A stretch of DNA of 64,000 bases. Source: Siderastrea siderea. Lineage: Eukaryota > Cnidaria > Anthozoa > Scleractinia > Rhizangiidae. The notes beneath the pieces are model-generated. The model saw only the letters and a program-made list of their open reading frames with translations, had not been told where the DNA came from and searched no databases. The DNA lies in assembly GCA_964030785.1 (NCBI GenBank), contig OZ034967.1, positions 66,052,413 through 66,116,412 on the forward strand, written 5' to 3'. Positions 47,101-64,000 of the stretch are shown piece after piece. A program made the translations under genes and the position numbers. The number at the start of each line of letters is the position of its first letter. The first letter of the stretch is position 1.

Positions 47101-50100
47101 AAGTGAGAAAAGGAAAGGAAAGAAAAGAAAAGGGGAGGGGAGGGGTTGGGAGGGATTGGGGGGGGGGGGGGAGGTTCAAACTTCCCACTTTCCATACCAT
47201 TTAACCCTGGTTACCCTTTTCTGTTGGCCCCTGCCTCTTTATAGTTATTTGATTGAAGAATACCAGTACATGTATTATGCAATGTCACTCACCAGAGACT
47301 TCTTTTCAATGGGAATGCTTGAAACAGTGTTAAGATGTATGTGCATGATACTTTGTCTTCACCTACACTGGCTTTAATTTAGTTATTTATTTTTTTACTT
47401 TTTTGACACCACCTTTTGAAATGTCGAGTTATTGGGGGGAAAATTGAATGTACAAAAACAAAGGGAAATTAATGCTTTTGATTCAAGTTAGCGAGAAGTT
47501 TGAGATACTGGGTTCTCTTTCTAACAATTGAGTAGTAAACTACATGTACACACATGCAGAGCAGGGGCTGAGCTCCCTGCGCAGGGTGCAAACAATAATA
47601 AAAGAGAGATTGTGCAATTCAGACAGTCAAGACATTTTTCAATCATAAGTGAAAAAAAAAAACTTCTGTCAGTACCTTCCATGTTGGACATTTTCATGGA
47701 GCCAAACTGATCAGTGAGTTTTGTTGTTTTGTCCATCTCTTGAGACAGCAGCTCTGGCAGAGCTTTCAACTTCCTTCTCAAATCATTCATCTCTAGCTTA
47801 AGTTCCTGAAATAGATTTATTTAATGCCAAGTCACACAGTCATGTGTAAAGACTGTCTTTACAATAACATAAAACACACTGTACTACCCATTACTCATCA
47901 AACCATTCTTTGACTACTAAATTTAACTCATGAGGTCTAAGGTATATATTAATATCCATCTCCATCCTAAAATGGCTATAGTTCACAGCTACATCTTGTT
48001 TAATGAAAACATAATAATAATAAGCCTTTATTTAATGAGGGTAACATAATTTACTGGTTGCCCAGTAGTTTACAAATTATATGGCCCTCCCTAATTTAAC
48101 ATAAAGCCAGAACCTAATTAACTACATACTATATCCTAATGACTAATAATAATAATAATAATAATAATAACAATAAATTGAACTTTGTACTAATAAGATC
48201 TAAAAAAGGCTGCTTTTAAATTTCAAAGTGTTCCAAGGCAGCATTTTGTTTTAATAGCTTCTGCCGCATTTTTTCTATAAATTGTTTATGCGATGTAATA
48301 TTACGAGTGGAAACATCAACATTATTCCAAAGGCGAATTGCACTTGTATGGAACGTCCTGCAACCTGAAACTCTCTTGTACTTAGGCAGAACTAGGTTGT
48401 TCTTAGCAGTAGCTTTAGCGTTGTAGTTATGAGTGTCCTTTAGATAATATAATTAGATACGGAATAAAATAGTCTGGGCAGTGCCCATAAGTGATCTTAT
48501 GTAATAGATAAAGCTTTCTACTACATATAATATCGTCAATGGGGAGCCAACCTAATTTGGTAAATAACTTCACAGAGTTATCAGAAAACTTGGCATCAAG
48601 GACTGGTATGTTTTAATACAAATTAGAAGCATGTACCTGTATCTTCTCACAGGATGTTCTTAGCGACTGTAATGAATTCTTTCTAAATGTCTGTTCTTCA
48701 TCAAACAAGCGTCTGAAGTGTGTGGATTCATGTCGGCAGGACCTAACAGAACCTTGACACTGAAAAAATATAAATGGCCAACAAGGTTATTTAGAATTTA
48801 ACAGTATCAGAATTAATTATAAAACCAGATTGAACAAGAGTTTACAAATAGAGATGACAATTTATAGTAATTATAATATAATTACATGTAGTAGTATTAA
48901 TGGTTTATAAGATTACAAAGTTTAAATTCAGCTGGGGTACATTTTCACGAAATGGCTCATCAATTCTAGTGTGAGTTCAGGTATCCCATTGAAGCTCACA
49001 TCTTAAAGAAAGTGCTAAATTTATTAAACAAATTATTCATCATTCACAAAAGTGTTGTGTTTGTTGAATGAAAGTAGCATTGGGTTACATGACAGCCATT
49101 GAGAATTTGAACACTTATGGTATATAAGAAATTACTAACATGGAGAGTAAAATGTTGCACATTTCAAAAGTTAAATAAAGCAAACTTTCAACACGGGTTC
49201 CATAAAATAAATAAAACAAACATGCCTCTTATTGTTCTTTGCAACAAGAGTGGACTCGTGGATTCTGTTACTCCTTCATAATAAATTGGCAAGGCTAAAA
49301 ATAATGCTTGACCTTAGTGTACGCAAAGGCCACTTGCAACCTGAAAATCCATCTGATTGGCAAATTTTTTTACCACAGTTAAAGCCCTTGGATCTCTGAA
49401 CCTTTGGAAATGTCTGGCCTGACTGTAAATCCTCACATATTATGCAAAAATTAAGCATTTTCCACTACTGATTCCGTTCTATTTGAACTGGTGATTTTGA
49501 AACCGGAAATGGCTATTGGAGAAGCCTAGGTCTGAGATCAGTTAGGCCACAGTGTAATCCATACTGGATTCCCTGAAAGGTCACCTTCTGACTCACACAA
49601 AGCTTTTATTAATGATGAATGATAAATTGAGCACTTTCTTGAGACGTGAGGTTGGGCTGCCTGTGGTGTGAGTATATCAATAAGCAATTCTTTCTCTGTT
49701 ACTGTCAAATTCAAGTCACATACATCGTAATGTGTTTGTGACTTCAAAAGTATGTGGAGGTTTGTAGAAATATTTCTTTTCCTGCCAGTAGTACATAACT
49801 ATCATTTCTGTGTGGGTGAAATCCTTCAGTGTGACCATTTAAATAAAAACTGCCCAGTGTGACTTTCATCATTATTAGGTTTGCTAGTCTTTTCAAATAG
49901 ACTTTTGAACAAATTACTAATTTGACACTCTTTTTTTAAAACCTTACAACTCGGGAAAGATCAAAGGGTTGGATGTTCTCGCTAAAATGCCAGCAATTAC
50001 ACATGCCAAGGTCTTTTCAAGTGGAATTAAGTGCACTATCCCTTATGTTGGTCAAAATCCAATTTATGGTTCATGTACTGTTCTTTTTCCTTTCATTTAG

Positions 50101-50571
50101 CAGACCAGCGGTTAAGTTTACCATGTAACCGATATCGGCCTACATGAAGGTAGGTTAATAATTTGTACTGTTCAAATTAATCGTACACAAGAATGCTTAA
50201 CCTTTGAAATTCTATTGAACAGTACATTATTAAGCTTGCTACTGGTAGATCAATATCAGCTGATGGGCATTCTAAAGATTCTTTAGAATAGTGTAATAGC
50301 ATCAACTGATGTCTTAGCTAACAGCTTCTGCAAATTTACATTTATTTACCTGCGCTAGCTTGAGATAGAGCATGGCATTTTCGGTTTCAAGGGCCACGAT
50401 TCTTTCCTCTCTAGCCTGTTCCATAAAATCATTGTTATCAAACATATTCCAAACGATTAAAAAATACAAAAGGAGATCGTAAACGGCGACAAAAGCACCA
50501 TTAATTACCCTCAAAAGATTTTCCAGTTTCTGAACGCGGTCTTTGAGCTGTTGATCGCTGAGTTCTGGCAT
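38189..50571 (-). CDS. KIF25: Kinesin-like protein KIF25 (kinesin-14 type)
   Basis: Coding exons, in gene order on the minus strand: 50571-50509, 50415-50350, 48759-48637, 47805-47676, 47019-46916, 45675-45398, 44887-44738, 43611-43500, 42923-42868, 42096-41803, 41132-40996, 40430-40376, 39910-39810, 39124-38960, 38298-38189; 1944 nt, 647 aa. Residues 1-160 form a coiled coil; the motor begins at [14 protein letters not shown] (163). Motor motifs: [12 protein letters not shown] (263-274), SSRSH (391-395), DLAGSE (497-502), HINKSLSAL and [10 protein letters not shown]. The phrases [37 protein letters not shown] and GGDAKLL match KIF25. A Ser/Pro/Thr/Arg-rich insert of about 85 residues separates SSRSH from DLAGSE. 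KIF25 is a minus-end motor implicated in centrosome positioning (family knowledge). The N-terminal coil before the motor fits kinesin-14. It shares its promoter with LANCL3. Confidence 0.92.
38509..38536 (-). repeat. (CCCCCG)n tract, G-quadruplex candidate
   Basis: Five C-runs of three or more separated by single G (minus strand: G-runs separated by C) in the last intron of KIF25. The G-rich strand is the transcribed RNA sequence, so a quadruplex could form in pre-mRNA. Confidence 0.8.
39559..39631 (+). repeat. tRNA-Thr-like repeat, 73 nt
   Basis: GGCTTGATAGCTCAGTAGGC gives acceptor and D arms, and GAGTTCGAATCTCG gives the T arm. The anticodon loop CCGGTAT would place GGT (Thr), but position 33 is C instead of the invariant T and the acceptor stem has mismatches. 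It shares about 20 bp of 5' flank (GACCAGCT.CCAGTTGGCTTG) with the copy at 44.2 kb, so it is a dispersed tRNA-derived repeat and not a lone tRNA gene. Confidence 0.6.
43041..43345 (-). mobile_element. tRNA-derived SINE, most complete copy
   Basis: On the minus strand the head reads GCGGTGGTGTAGTGGTTAGC (A box) and GGTCGATGGTTTGAGGCCC (B box), followed by a body that runs to CTTGGCTCGTGTGCGGCG near 43055. The same body occurs at 52.1 kb and, decayed, at 25.0 kb. It sits in KIF25 intron 8. Confidence 0.75.
43760..44082. mobile_element. 323-bp MITE with TTA target duplication (PIF/Harbinger-like)
   Basis: The left end is AGGCCCGTTTACACATGTG and the right end, as reverse complement, is AGGCCCGTTTACACATGCG, both continuing into ATTTTT. 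TTA flanks at 43757-43759 and 44083-44085. The outermost GGCCCGTTTACA is shared with the 1.7-kb MITE, pointing to related transposases. The inside is rich in GCGATTT / AAATCGC motifs in both orientations. It lies in KIF25 intron 7. Confidence 0.8.
44180..44252 (-). repeat. tRNA-Thr-like repeat, 73 nt
   Basis: On the minus strand GGCTTGCTAGCTTAATTGGT, the anticodon loop CTGGTAT (GGT, Thr, with T at position 33) and GGGTTCGAATCCCG form a near-complete cloverleaf; the acceptor stem pairs at six of seven positions. A 3' extension repeating CAGGCTT follows, then sequence related to the hairpin at 27.3 kb. The copy at 39.6 kb shares flanks, so it is a tRNA-derived repeat, although this copy is the better folded. 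Confidence 0.6.
44331..44410. repeat. Repeat segment related to the 27.3-kb hairpin
   Basis: GAACTGCGGGATGAAGAA and GATCATCGCAGTTAT mirror GAACTGCGGAATGAAGAA and GATCCTCGCAGTTAT at 27.3 kb. It lies some 80 bp from the tRNA-Thr-like unit and is probably part of one composite repeat. Confidence 0.6.
44970..45201. mobile_element. 232-bp MITE with 9-bp target duplication (Mutator-like)
   Basis: Both ends read CTCTCTCCTCYGCARAGGC inwards. TATTATTTC flanks it at 44961-44969 and 45202-45210, a perfect 9-bp duplication as made by Mutator-type transposases. The inside is a GC-rich near-palindrome (GGGAGCGCGGGGAA...TTCCCCGCGCGC). It lies in KIF25 intron 6. Confidence 0.8.
45955..46254 (+). mobile_element. 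Non-LTR retrotransposon reverse transcriptase, C-terminal fragment
   Basis: The translation gives [17 protein letters not shown], then THR-like spacing to [16 protein letters not shown], a frameshift near 46130, then [19 protein letters not shown] and LSAFKKKL before a stop at 46252-46254. This order (R..HSYKL, R.I..WN.L...V, FK..L) is typical of the C-terminus of CR1/Jockey-type ORF2. It sits in KIF25 intron 5, opposite to the gene. Confidence 0.75.
48125..48610 (-). mobile_element. Non-LTR retrotransposon reverse transcriptase fragment, minus strand
   Basis: Minus-strand reading gives [20 protein letters not shown], then [19 protein letters not shown], and in another frame [13 protein letters not shown] followed by [10 protein letters not shown]. 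These match the usual end of CR1/L2-type ORF2 (L..L.WLPI..R......Y....G..P.YL; SA.R.WN.L). An (ATT)n run near 48147-48170 is the probable 3' tail. At least one frameshift. It lies in KIF25 intron 2. Confidence 0.75.
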
Positions 50572-50882
50572 TTTCTTCTCCTTACTAGGGAATCTCTAGG
50601 AAAGACGTTATTACCTCCTTGAAAATCGGCGGAGCTTAAGGCGCATTTTGGCGTGCAAAGCAACTGCAACCGCGTCCAATCTTCATTGACAACACGAAAA
50701 TGCTTATCCTTTCCTTGTTTACTTATTAGTGCGCCTGCCCTCAAATTGACCAGCTCATTGCGCCATGGATGTTACTCCTAATATGGCCATGATGGCCATA
50801 TTAGGATATAGAATCTTCCCCAGGTTCCTTGACGCATTCGACTTGGATCAAAACACTCAGCGAGCAAAAACGACTTTTAAAA
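50572..50882. promoter_or_regulatory. Bidirectional promoter region of KIF25 and LANCL3
   Basis: The two start codons lie 311 bp apart and diverge, so both 5' UTRs and the core promoters must be in or overlap this interval unless a 5' UTR intron exists. No TATA box is obvious; the only striking sequence is the inverted CArG pair. Confidence 0.7.
50777..50805. promoter_or_regulatory. Two CArG boxes in inverted arrangement (SRF-type sites)
   Basis: CCTAATATGG (50777-50786) and CCATATTAGG (50796-50805) both fit CC(A/T)6GG, the binding consensus of SRF/MADS-box factors, and form a palindrome with 14-bp arms around one central base. The middle holds ATGGCCAT-type sequence. SRF sites commonly drive serum-response and cytoskeletal genes; use here is inference. 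Confidence 0.6.
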
Positions 50883-56886
<6,004 letters not shown>

Positions 56887-59740
56887 TTTGTTGTTAAAAG
56901 GCGTCTATAAAGAAGATGTGGGAACCAGCCAAAAAATATCAGACAGTTGCGATGGACTCGTTGCTTTCTGCAGAAGGAGTAAAACCCATCCTCTCGACAG
57001 TGGCGATACAAGAGTTAGCAATGGTGGCCTATTCACAAGCCTTCTGTTGTAAAGTCTAGAGATTTGGGATGTACTTTTTACTACTGTTGTACGTACGCAT
57101 ACGTAGTTTGAAGAGAGAAGTTCCTTAATTAGCTGGGTGACACTCGGCCGAAGACAATTTAAAAATTGTTTTAAGAAGGATTATAGAATTACAGTGCCAA
57201 GAACATCTACACCAATCAACCACATGGGTGCAGTATTGATGTTAGCGCCTTTTGCACGCGTTCTACAGTGATGTTATCAATTTACTCAACCTTCCATCTA
57301 GCCAATCTAAATCAGGAGTTTGTGACTCAAATTGGATTTCCTGTTCCAGTGTGAACGATCCCTGTGCGGATGTTAATCGTTCGACGGATTGACGTAATTG
57401 AAGGGAATATTAGATGTTGCGTTCCACTTAGTGAAGAGCTAGCATTAAAATCCACGCAGGCTGGATAAACTCCACCTCTAAATTAATTTGAATAGTAATT
57501 AACCTAAAAGAACGCAACCCAAGTTGACACCTAAGTTAATGAAAATGGATGTGGACTTTAAAACTAAACCGAAGACATCAGATCTACCTTAACCATGTTT
57601 GTATTAATGAATAAATTCGAGGAAAAAAGTGTATTCGGGACAGGTAAGTTATGGTCGGAAGCTTACAAAGTGATGTTTCTTTTATGGCAGATTATTTTCT
57701 AAACCTTTTACCTAAGTTGTTATCTTGATATCTGTAACGAATTCAGTGGCCTTCGAAAGCGGCCGACCTTTGTGGTATTTGTTCTGCATCGTCACAGAGC
57801 TGAAGTGTGGCTACACTGAGGTCTTTTTTAATAGTTTTTGATTCGTAGATTTTAAAGATACACACGTCTGCTCTGGTTTGAAGTCGTGTTACTTGAAATA
57901 AAAGGTGTGTTAACAGAGTGCCTTAAAATTACAGATAAAGCTGAAACAAAAGAACAATTCTAATGTAAATCCAAACGTAATGAGACATCATTAAAAGTCA
58001 GAAATTAAAGTACAAGATCACAGTTCTTCTACAATTAATTCGTGGGTGAGCTACGTGTGGATTGACGCCTTGTACGAGGGCAGATCTTTCTATATCCCGA
58101 ATCGAAAGTTCTTGAGAGATTATGGAGGGTTTTCATTAGTGTTCAGGTATCCATGATTCGGACGATTGTCCCTTTGCCCACGTACAAACGTGAAATACCA
58201 AGGTTGTCGCCGTTTCTCATTGTCACCGCCGCTATAAGAAGAGGAGGAAAGAAAAACCTCTGGGACCAGGGTGAATATATTTTTCCAGTGGGACGGGATT
58301 CCTCCGCTTACTCGTACCCAGAGGTTATTTGCCGCATGTCTGTGAACAATAGCTCGGAGAGGGGGAGAGGGGAAGGGGTGACGTTTTTTATCGCTTCACA
58401 AGAAGGCCACTATGGGGCTTAACCCAGTGGGAGGCGGTCGTTTACAGAAATTGCTTGGAAGCGCAGGAGATATATATTTTTGGATTAGTGAAAAGGAACT
58501 ATAGACATGGCATAAAGTTAGAAACTTAGCTTTGCGTCATTTATCTCAAGCTGGTTACGTGTTGGCAGGAGGTAATGTCTTCCTCAAAAGGGGAAAAGGG
58601 TGGGGTTAGTTTGAAGAAGGGATCAATACTATTTGAGGAGACAGGATACCTATTAAGCAGATTGAAGTGCAAGTGATCTATCTTAGCACGCACCCGATGT
58701 TCTCCAAAATTAGATGTATAACGACTGGGTATCACCCAGAAACAGCACTAAGCAATCGATCACGGGAGAGTGGCCATGGGTTAGTTTGCTACATCACTGG
58801 GGCACCCAGTGAGGGAGCCGCGATAGTTCCCAAACCGGGGTAGTTTTCTTTCTGGCTACTTTTAACAACCGTTCACTTTCAATCGGGTTTAACAAACGTC
58901 TAACATTTAAAACTGAGCTGCGTTCTATTATTTGGACAGTTTACGGATGTTTTACGGGGAACATTTGTTCATTAGAATAGGAAAACAAAGAGAGTTCGTA
59001 TGATGATTTATAATATTAAAAAAATGCCACGATATGCACGTTAAAAAGGGCAGTTCCAGAAACAAACATTTCGGTGGTGTAAAGTTTGAGATGCAACGTA
59101 GAACAAATAGCTTGGGAAACTTGGAAAATTAACCCGAGCCAGTCTCCATTGTTTGAGGTGTCGTCCTACTAATGCCGAACTAAATACATTCATTAAAGTA
59201 GGTATAAATTTGTACAACGATTAGGCAGGTTTTTATATATATATATATATAGCATATGGGCTCCTGTAGCGGTTAAATTCGAGTGAAATTCAACTGAGTC
59301 GTCAGTTCAGTCGCGTGAGACTACAAGCCCTTTTATTTTTCTCTTCTTTTTACTTATTTATTTAGTTTTTACTCCGGAAATTCCAACTCTTTCTCTTCAA
59401 AAAACAGAGAATAAAAAGCTGCGGGAGGTGCACGAGAGGAGGTATTCCTGCACGCACATTTGCGTGACATGGTCAATCCCGTGGGAATCACGCAATGTTT
59501 TATAAATGTCCCTCACGTGAACGAGGTATGGTAAGAGTTAAAATTATAAAAGACATGTAAAATAATATTTACAATTTTTGTTTTTACAATATAATTTCAA
59601 TTCACTAGGGACGGGTTCCCTTTATATTGTTATTTACCAAAACCCCTTCCTTTCCCCTCCCCACTGATATTTTAGTTGCGCATACATTAACAGTCGAATA
59701 CATTACTAAACATATAGTCCATTTGCTTCACATTGACAAA
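56887..59740. other. 3' flank of LANCL3 and intergenic region
   Basis: AATAAA at 57610-57615 and 57897-57902 are candidate polyadenylation signals for LANCL3. Open frames such as 58153-58422 show no recognised domain. An (AT)n run lies at about 59235-59252. No RNA gene seen. Confidence 0.35.
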
Positions 59741-62700
59741 ATGGACTCGTTAAAGACTGTGGCATCCAAAGTTAAACATAGCCCCCAGATTATAAGGAAA
59801 ACGTTCGCCAGTTCGCAAAAATCTTACAGCAAGGTAACTGAAGGAGAAAAAGCGAAAGGTAAGGGTTAACCATGTTTATACAGCTTTGCCATTCAGCAGT
59901 TCGTGTTTTGCATTTTGTTATTATTAAAGTTCGTGCCGATATGACAATAGCGTTCCTTTCATCTGCGGGAATACCTTGTCCAACAAAAGGATGAATCTGT
60001 ATTAAAATAAAGTGGCAAAGTCCCTGGAATCCAAGAGTAAAATCCTTTAAAATAAAGGACCAGAATCTAGACATCTGATCCGGGTAAAGAGGAAACATAC
60101 TTTTCAATATTTACTTTGCAAAACTACTCGAGCGAGCGAGCAAGGCGAGATCAATATACTTTTCACCTTGTAACCGAAAATATTATTATAAGTTGTTAGA
60201 TCCCGCGGATGATCTTTTAACTGAATTTTATTCCTAAAGAAGCGCTACCCATGTTTTTAATAATACTTAAGCGTCACAAAATGATTCGGGAAATATTTTG
60301 ACAAGAATACGTTTAAAGCGCTGCATACATATTTATTGTTATCATTCAAAAGGTTGGTTTCATTCAACCTAAGAAATTTACATAAGAGTCCCTAATGAGT
60401 TAGCTACAAGACAGTTTTGTGTGGTTGAACCTTCAGAACGACGCATTGCATTTTTATTGCCATTCTCAGACGCCATTAGAGATGTATGTATCGTATTGCT
60501 TTCCGTTAAGTATTATTAATAACTAATTTCCTTGCAGTATGAATTAAGAGTCCCTAAGGGCCAAAATGTCAAGACAATACACATAAATGACAAAGGCAGT
60601 TTGTATAACAGTGTGGAGAAAAATTGAACTCAAGGCAAACACCAGTGATCTTTAAAGGCGAAGAAGAGTTGGACTTTATTTCCTTGCGAGGATTCGAAAG
60701 TCCGAATGTAATTCGAACTGCCGGAAAAGTGAAAAGTGATAGTACTTCAAGATTTCCCCGACATGTAAGCCTTATAATATATGCGCATGGCAAACAGCTG
60801 GCGTAAGCAGAAGTGACTTTTGTGCGGCTTAGGCTTTGTCGTTGGTAAATAAATTTGTATTATTATTACATTTTTTTTAACAGAAGCGATCTATACATAA
60901 AGGTTATCATCATCAGTTCCCCCACCACCCTCGTTCTGACGACGGCAAAGGCGAAATTCTGCGTATAGTACTTTATATTACGTAATAAACGAAGGTTAAA
61001 ACGCACGTTTGAAATATTTTGAATCAGATTAAATTTCGTTAAGCATTTAAGAATAAAAATTAGTGAAACGTGTTTTTTCGCTAATTTTTATTCTTGATAT
61101 CTTTCACCATTGAAAACAAACTTCCCATGGTTTGGTGAGGTATGTTTAGACATCAGATATAATAAAACTTATATTGAGCGGTGGTCGTCACTTAGCAACA
61201 CGCAAAGACAGTTATTGTTGTTAGAAAAGGTGCCATTTATAGCTTTAAAAAAAATTCACTTGGAGCCACTTGTACAAGAAATGTTTGCGAACTCATAATC
61301 CTTGGATGGTCACTTATAATAAGTTCTCGCATGTATATGACTCGAGCGTCGCTAACTTATTCGCTGCATTAGTCAAAAAGGTACTGGATACACCAATAAA
61401 GAAAACTACAACAAAAAAACGTAACAAAATCGTCTTTGTCTCAGAATTTATGTATTTATTTTGTTCTGGCATTTATTTTCGGTAGAATCTACCAGATCGT
61501 ACAAACCCACGTTCCTGTTTATAAATTTTAGTCTCTAAACACAATATTCGCAATATACAATATCTCATTTCGTAGTGCTGTAAACATCGATCACCGAGCT
61601 AAGAACAGAAATCATTGAATGAACTCAATTTTTCTTCAAGTAGTATAAGCGTTCTAAATGGTAGCATACAGATTTAAATCTGTCGCCCATTTGTCACAAA
61701 TCGTCCATTTTGAATAGAATTTTTAAATAGGATTTTCTTTGAAAATCGGTGTAAGTTCTGGTGTTCGTTTTATCAACAACATTGATCAACATGAGAGATG
61801 AGTGGTTTTGACTTCGCCGTGACAACCACCTACTGCTAACAATAGCAATGTTACTATTTTGGTGAAATAAATTAACTTCCTATATACAGTTTTGAAGTAT
61901 TTGTAATGAGTGTTCTCCAAAACTTAAAGCCTTAGCAATTCAGTGTAACGCCACTTCTTTTTTCACCCACATGGCAAATTTCTTTATTCATGGATATGAA
62001 TTAAGTAAACTGTAGCAGAAAGAAGCTGTTAGATTAGCGTTGTTGAAGAACCAAAAGATATTGCTTTTGTACGTTGATGGGTTTTGTTCATGCTCGGAGT
62101 CCCAGGCGCAGTCTTGAAGACCGTGGACTTAAGGCCTTTTTAGTTTATTTGAATTCCCATGACAACCGTTGAGCGTGTGTTGTTGTTGTTGTTGTTGTTT
62201 ATATTTTGAAAAAGCAAATGTCCTTACTAACTTAAGTCATTTTTAAATGTAGCTTTAAAAGCAGGTACCAATTACCAAGTTACCAAATTTTACTTTTCGG
62301 AATATTCACCATGAAAAGCACCTGATTCGATCGTATTACGAAATAAGATATTTCTGTGAATGCCGCATGAAATGCGCATGTTCAAATAGCTATTTCTCAA
62401 TTTTGATAAGTCGTGAATCGACGAAACTTTATCCACAATAATTTTTATTGTATGAGTCACAACACCTCCCGTAACTCACACCTTTCGCGCATGAATATGA
62501 AATTGTCCATATTTTAGTTATGTCACACATATAACTCGAGCTTTCTGTGGACTGAATATGCCTTAAAGCCCAATTTGAGACCAAACTAGCACCACGTCAA
62601 AACAAATTATGCATTTGTAATACTAGTTTGAGGATCGCCTGCGTAGCAAGCGTTTGCGTGGGTTATACTGCGCGTTCGAGACATTTTTCAGTTTTTTTGG

Positions 62701-63697
62701 CCGCGCAAAAATTGGGCCCAAAAATCGAAGGATGCTTTGAACGCGCAGGAAAACCAAGAACAAAAACATTGACACTTTTCCTCAGTCAGTATAAATATTT
62801 GTGGTAAAGACGCTTCTTTTTTCAATTTCCTTACTGGTTAATTGACAACTGAGTATGTTGACAATGGCCATTCCCCTTTAATTTCGTACTTGAGCTTCTG
62901 ATACATGAATAAGGTGATTTCAGATATCGTAAGAAAATCGCGAAAAAGAAATCGTCCAATATCAGAGGCGGATTTTAACGTCTATGTTACGCCACAATTA
63001 TCTCATCACGAACTTGTCAAACATCCGAGTTTAATTTTTATAAGCAGATACGTCGCGATCAACACCTCAAAGTTACTCCGCCGTGAGACAAACGAATAAC
63101 GTTCATCTACCTATCAAACAGATACTTGTGGAACACGGAAATAGCCTGGCCGTCATCTCCCAAATTCTTTTATCCTTAATAGCGACTTTCAGATGGGATT
63201 AGGAGTACGAGATTGGGTACAAGTGCGACATTTTCAATTCCTTGTGGCAGGCTTCAGTTTATCACCTGTTGCACCAATGTCATTTACATAGCATGTTTCT
63301 CTACTTGTCATCAACAGGGAGGAAAGAGGGCTCTGAGAACTTGTCTATTTTGAAATTCGAAAGTCGTACTCGCAGTTAGTCTCGTACTCGTAGAATGATC
63401 TGAAGGTCGCTAATATCAAAGGAATTATACATCCTCATTGAATAAAGGTAAGGTCATTTAGAGATATACTCTGTTTTAATCAGTGGTAAAACTTTTGGGA
63501 TCAAACTTTTGTACACTGCAGGTAACTGAGCGTCTCTTCGACAAAACTTTTAGGAAGACCAAGTGAACGCCATAAGTGAGATGGTATCAGCTGCAAGTAA
63601 CTGGGAACTTGTCTTTCATTTTATCACAGGTAAACACCAGGAAGACTGGCTCCATGCTGAAGATTCTCTGAAAGAAGGAATCCACTTTTACGTCAAG
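59741..63697 (+). CDS. PTB-domain adaptor, LDLRAP1-like (5' part only)
   Basis: Two coding exons are supported: 59741-59858 (phase 1 end) and 63630-63697 (phase 0 end). Joined, they give an N-terminus MDSLKTVASKVKHSPQIIRK, a basic linker, and DWLHAEDSLKEGIHFYVK, the first strand region of a phosphotyrosine-binding (PID/PTB) domain, usually followed by YLG in the next exon. The MD.LK start, the spacing and W.....L.EG..F..K resemble LDLRAP1 (ARH), an adaptor linking NPxY tails of lipoprotein receptors to clathrin and AP-2. Other PTB adaptors (GULP, DAB, NUMB) are possible. A second possible donor (AAG|GTAACT) lies at 59833. The remainder lies beyond the right edge. A further exon could hide in the 3.8-kb intron. 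Confidence 0.6.
59859..63629. other. Intron of the PTB-adaptor gene, no other gene recognised
   Basis: AT-rich. It holds a hairpin (arms AAGAATAAAAATTAG at about 61049-61063 and its complement at 61081-61095), a (TGT)n run near 62179-62199, and short frames (61110-61298, 62905-63099) without recognised content. Confidence 0.4.
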
Positions 63698-64000
63698 GTT
63701 TGTCAAATATGACGGGTCGTTTTAGTATCTTAAGATAACATTAACAGTTTTGAGTCGTATTGTAAGCTTAAAACGGCAACCCAGGAAATTTTAGCTTATC
63801 CTCTCTGCAACTGCTGCGTTTGTGAGTACTTTGGTGACCTCCGGGTGGGCTTCTCCCTATAGTAAGCTACACGAGGAGGCTCCGCGCGAAAAGGCTGCCA
63901 TTTTTGCGCTTACAGATAACAAAAAGAAGGAAACGTGGTGTTTTAGTAAGTTTAAGGGTCACCGAAATTCACCTTGAACTGAAAAAAAAAAAACTGCTGT
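63698..64000. other. Intron sequence to the window edge
   Basis: No further exon is identified after the donor at 63698. The next PTB exon should lie outside the window. Confidence 0.35.

Noticed and set aside
50416..50508. KIF25 N-terminal frame running through to include a hydrophobic [14 protein letters not shown] stretch
   Set aside because: The segment has a GTAATT donor and a CAG acceptor, is AT-rich, and interrupts a continuous coiled coil; it is a 93-bp intron that happens to stay open.
50829..50882. Upstream ATG for LANCL3
   Set aside because: The 18 added residues do not resemble the family N-terminus, whereas the ATG at 50883 aligns with it.

Overview
The window looks like nuclear DNA of an invertebrate animal, and most likely an anthozoan cnidarian such as a stony coral. 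The basis is as follows. Genes are split by short-to-medium GT-AG introns. The predicted proteins are animal orthologues close to their human counterparts in length (GPN2, KIF25, LANCL3, an HNK-1/CHST-type sulfotransferase, an LDLRAP1-like adaptor). The AT-rich intergenic DNA is full of short inverted-repeat elements, tRNA-derived repeats and decayed non-LTR retroelements. No prokaryotic operons, rRNA or CRISPR are present. The coral assignment rests on my recognition of the repeat style and is inference.

Layout. 1-10.3 kb: no convincing gene; a 397-bp TTA-flanked MITE, a 69-bp GC-rich minisatellite with a related cluster 4 kb further on, and a 1.36-kb inverted-repeat element with a second MITE nested inside. 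10.3-17.4 kb (+): a nine-exon gene for a 364-aa secreted protein of no family I recognise, the main candidate for something undescribed. 18-23 kb: 3' flank, tRNA-like and LINE-derived repeats, and a large inverted repeat. 23.3-29.5 kb (+): GPN2 (five exons, 299 aa), with a 92-bp minisatellite and a Tigger-like element in its introns. 30.0-30.7 kb (-): a broken carbohydrate sulfotransferase copy. 33.5-36.7 kb (+): an intact two-exon Golgi-type carbohydrate sulfotransferase (328 aa). 38.2-50.6 kb (-): KIF25, a kinesin-14-type motor (15 coding exons, 647 aa), whose introns hold many repeats. 50.9-56.9 kb (+): LANCL3 (five exons, 412 aa). 59.7-63.7 kb (+): the first two coding exons of a PTB-domain, LDLRAP1-like adaptor that runs off the window.

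The splice models were built by hand. For the six complete and partial gene models every exon junction keeps the reading frame, and the five complete models sum to whole codon numbers. The genes do not form a pathway. The arrangements worth noting are the head-to-head pair KIF25/LANCL3, which shares a 311-bp promoter containing two inverted CArG boxes; the convergent pair sulfotransferase/KIF25; and the inverted intact/pseudogene sulfotransferase pair.
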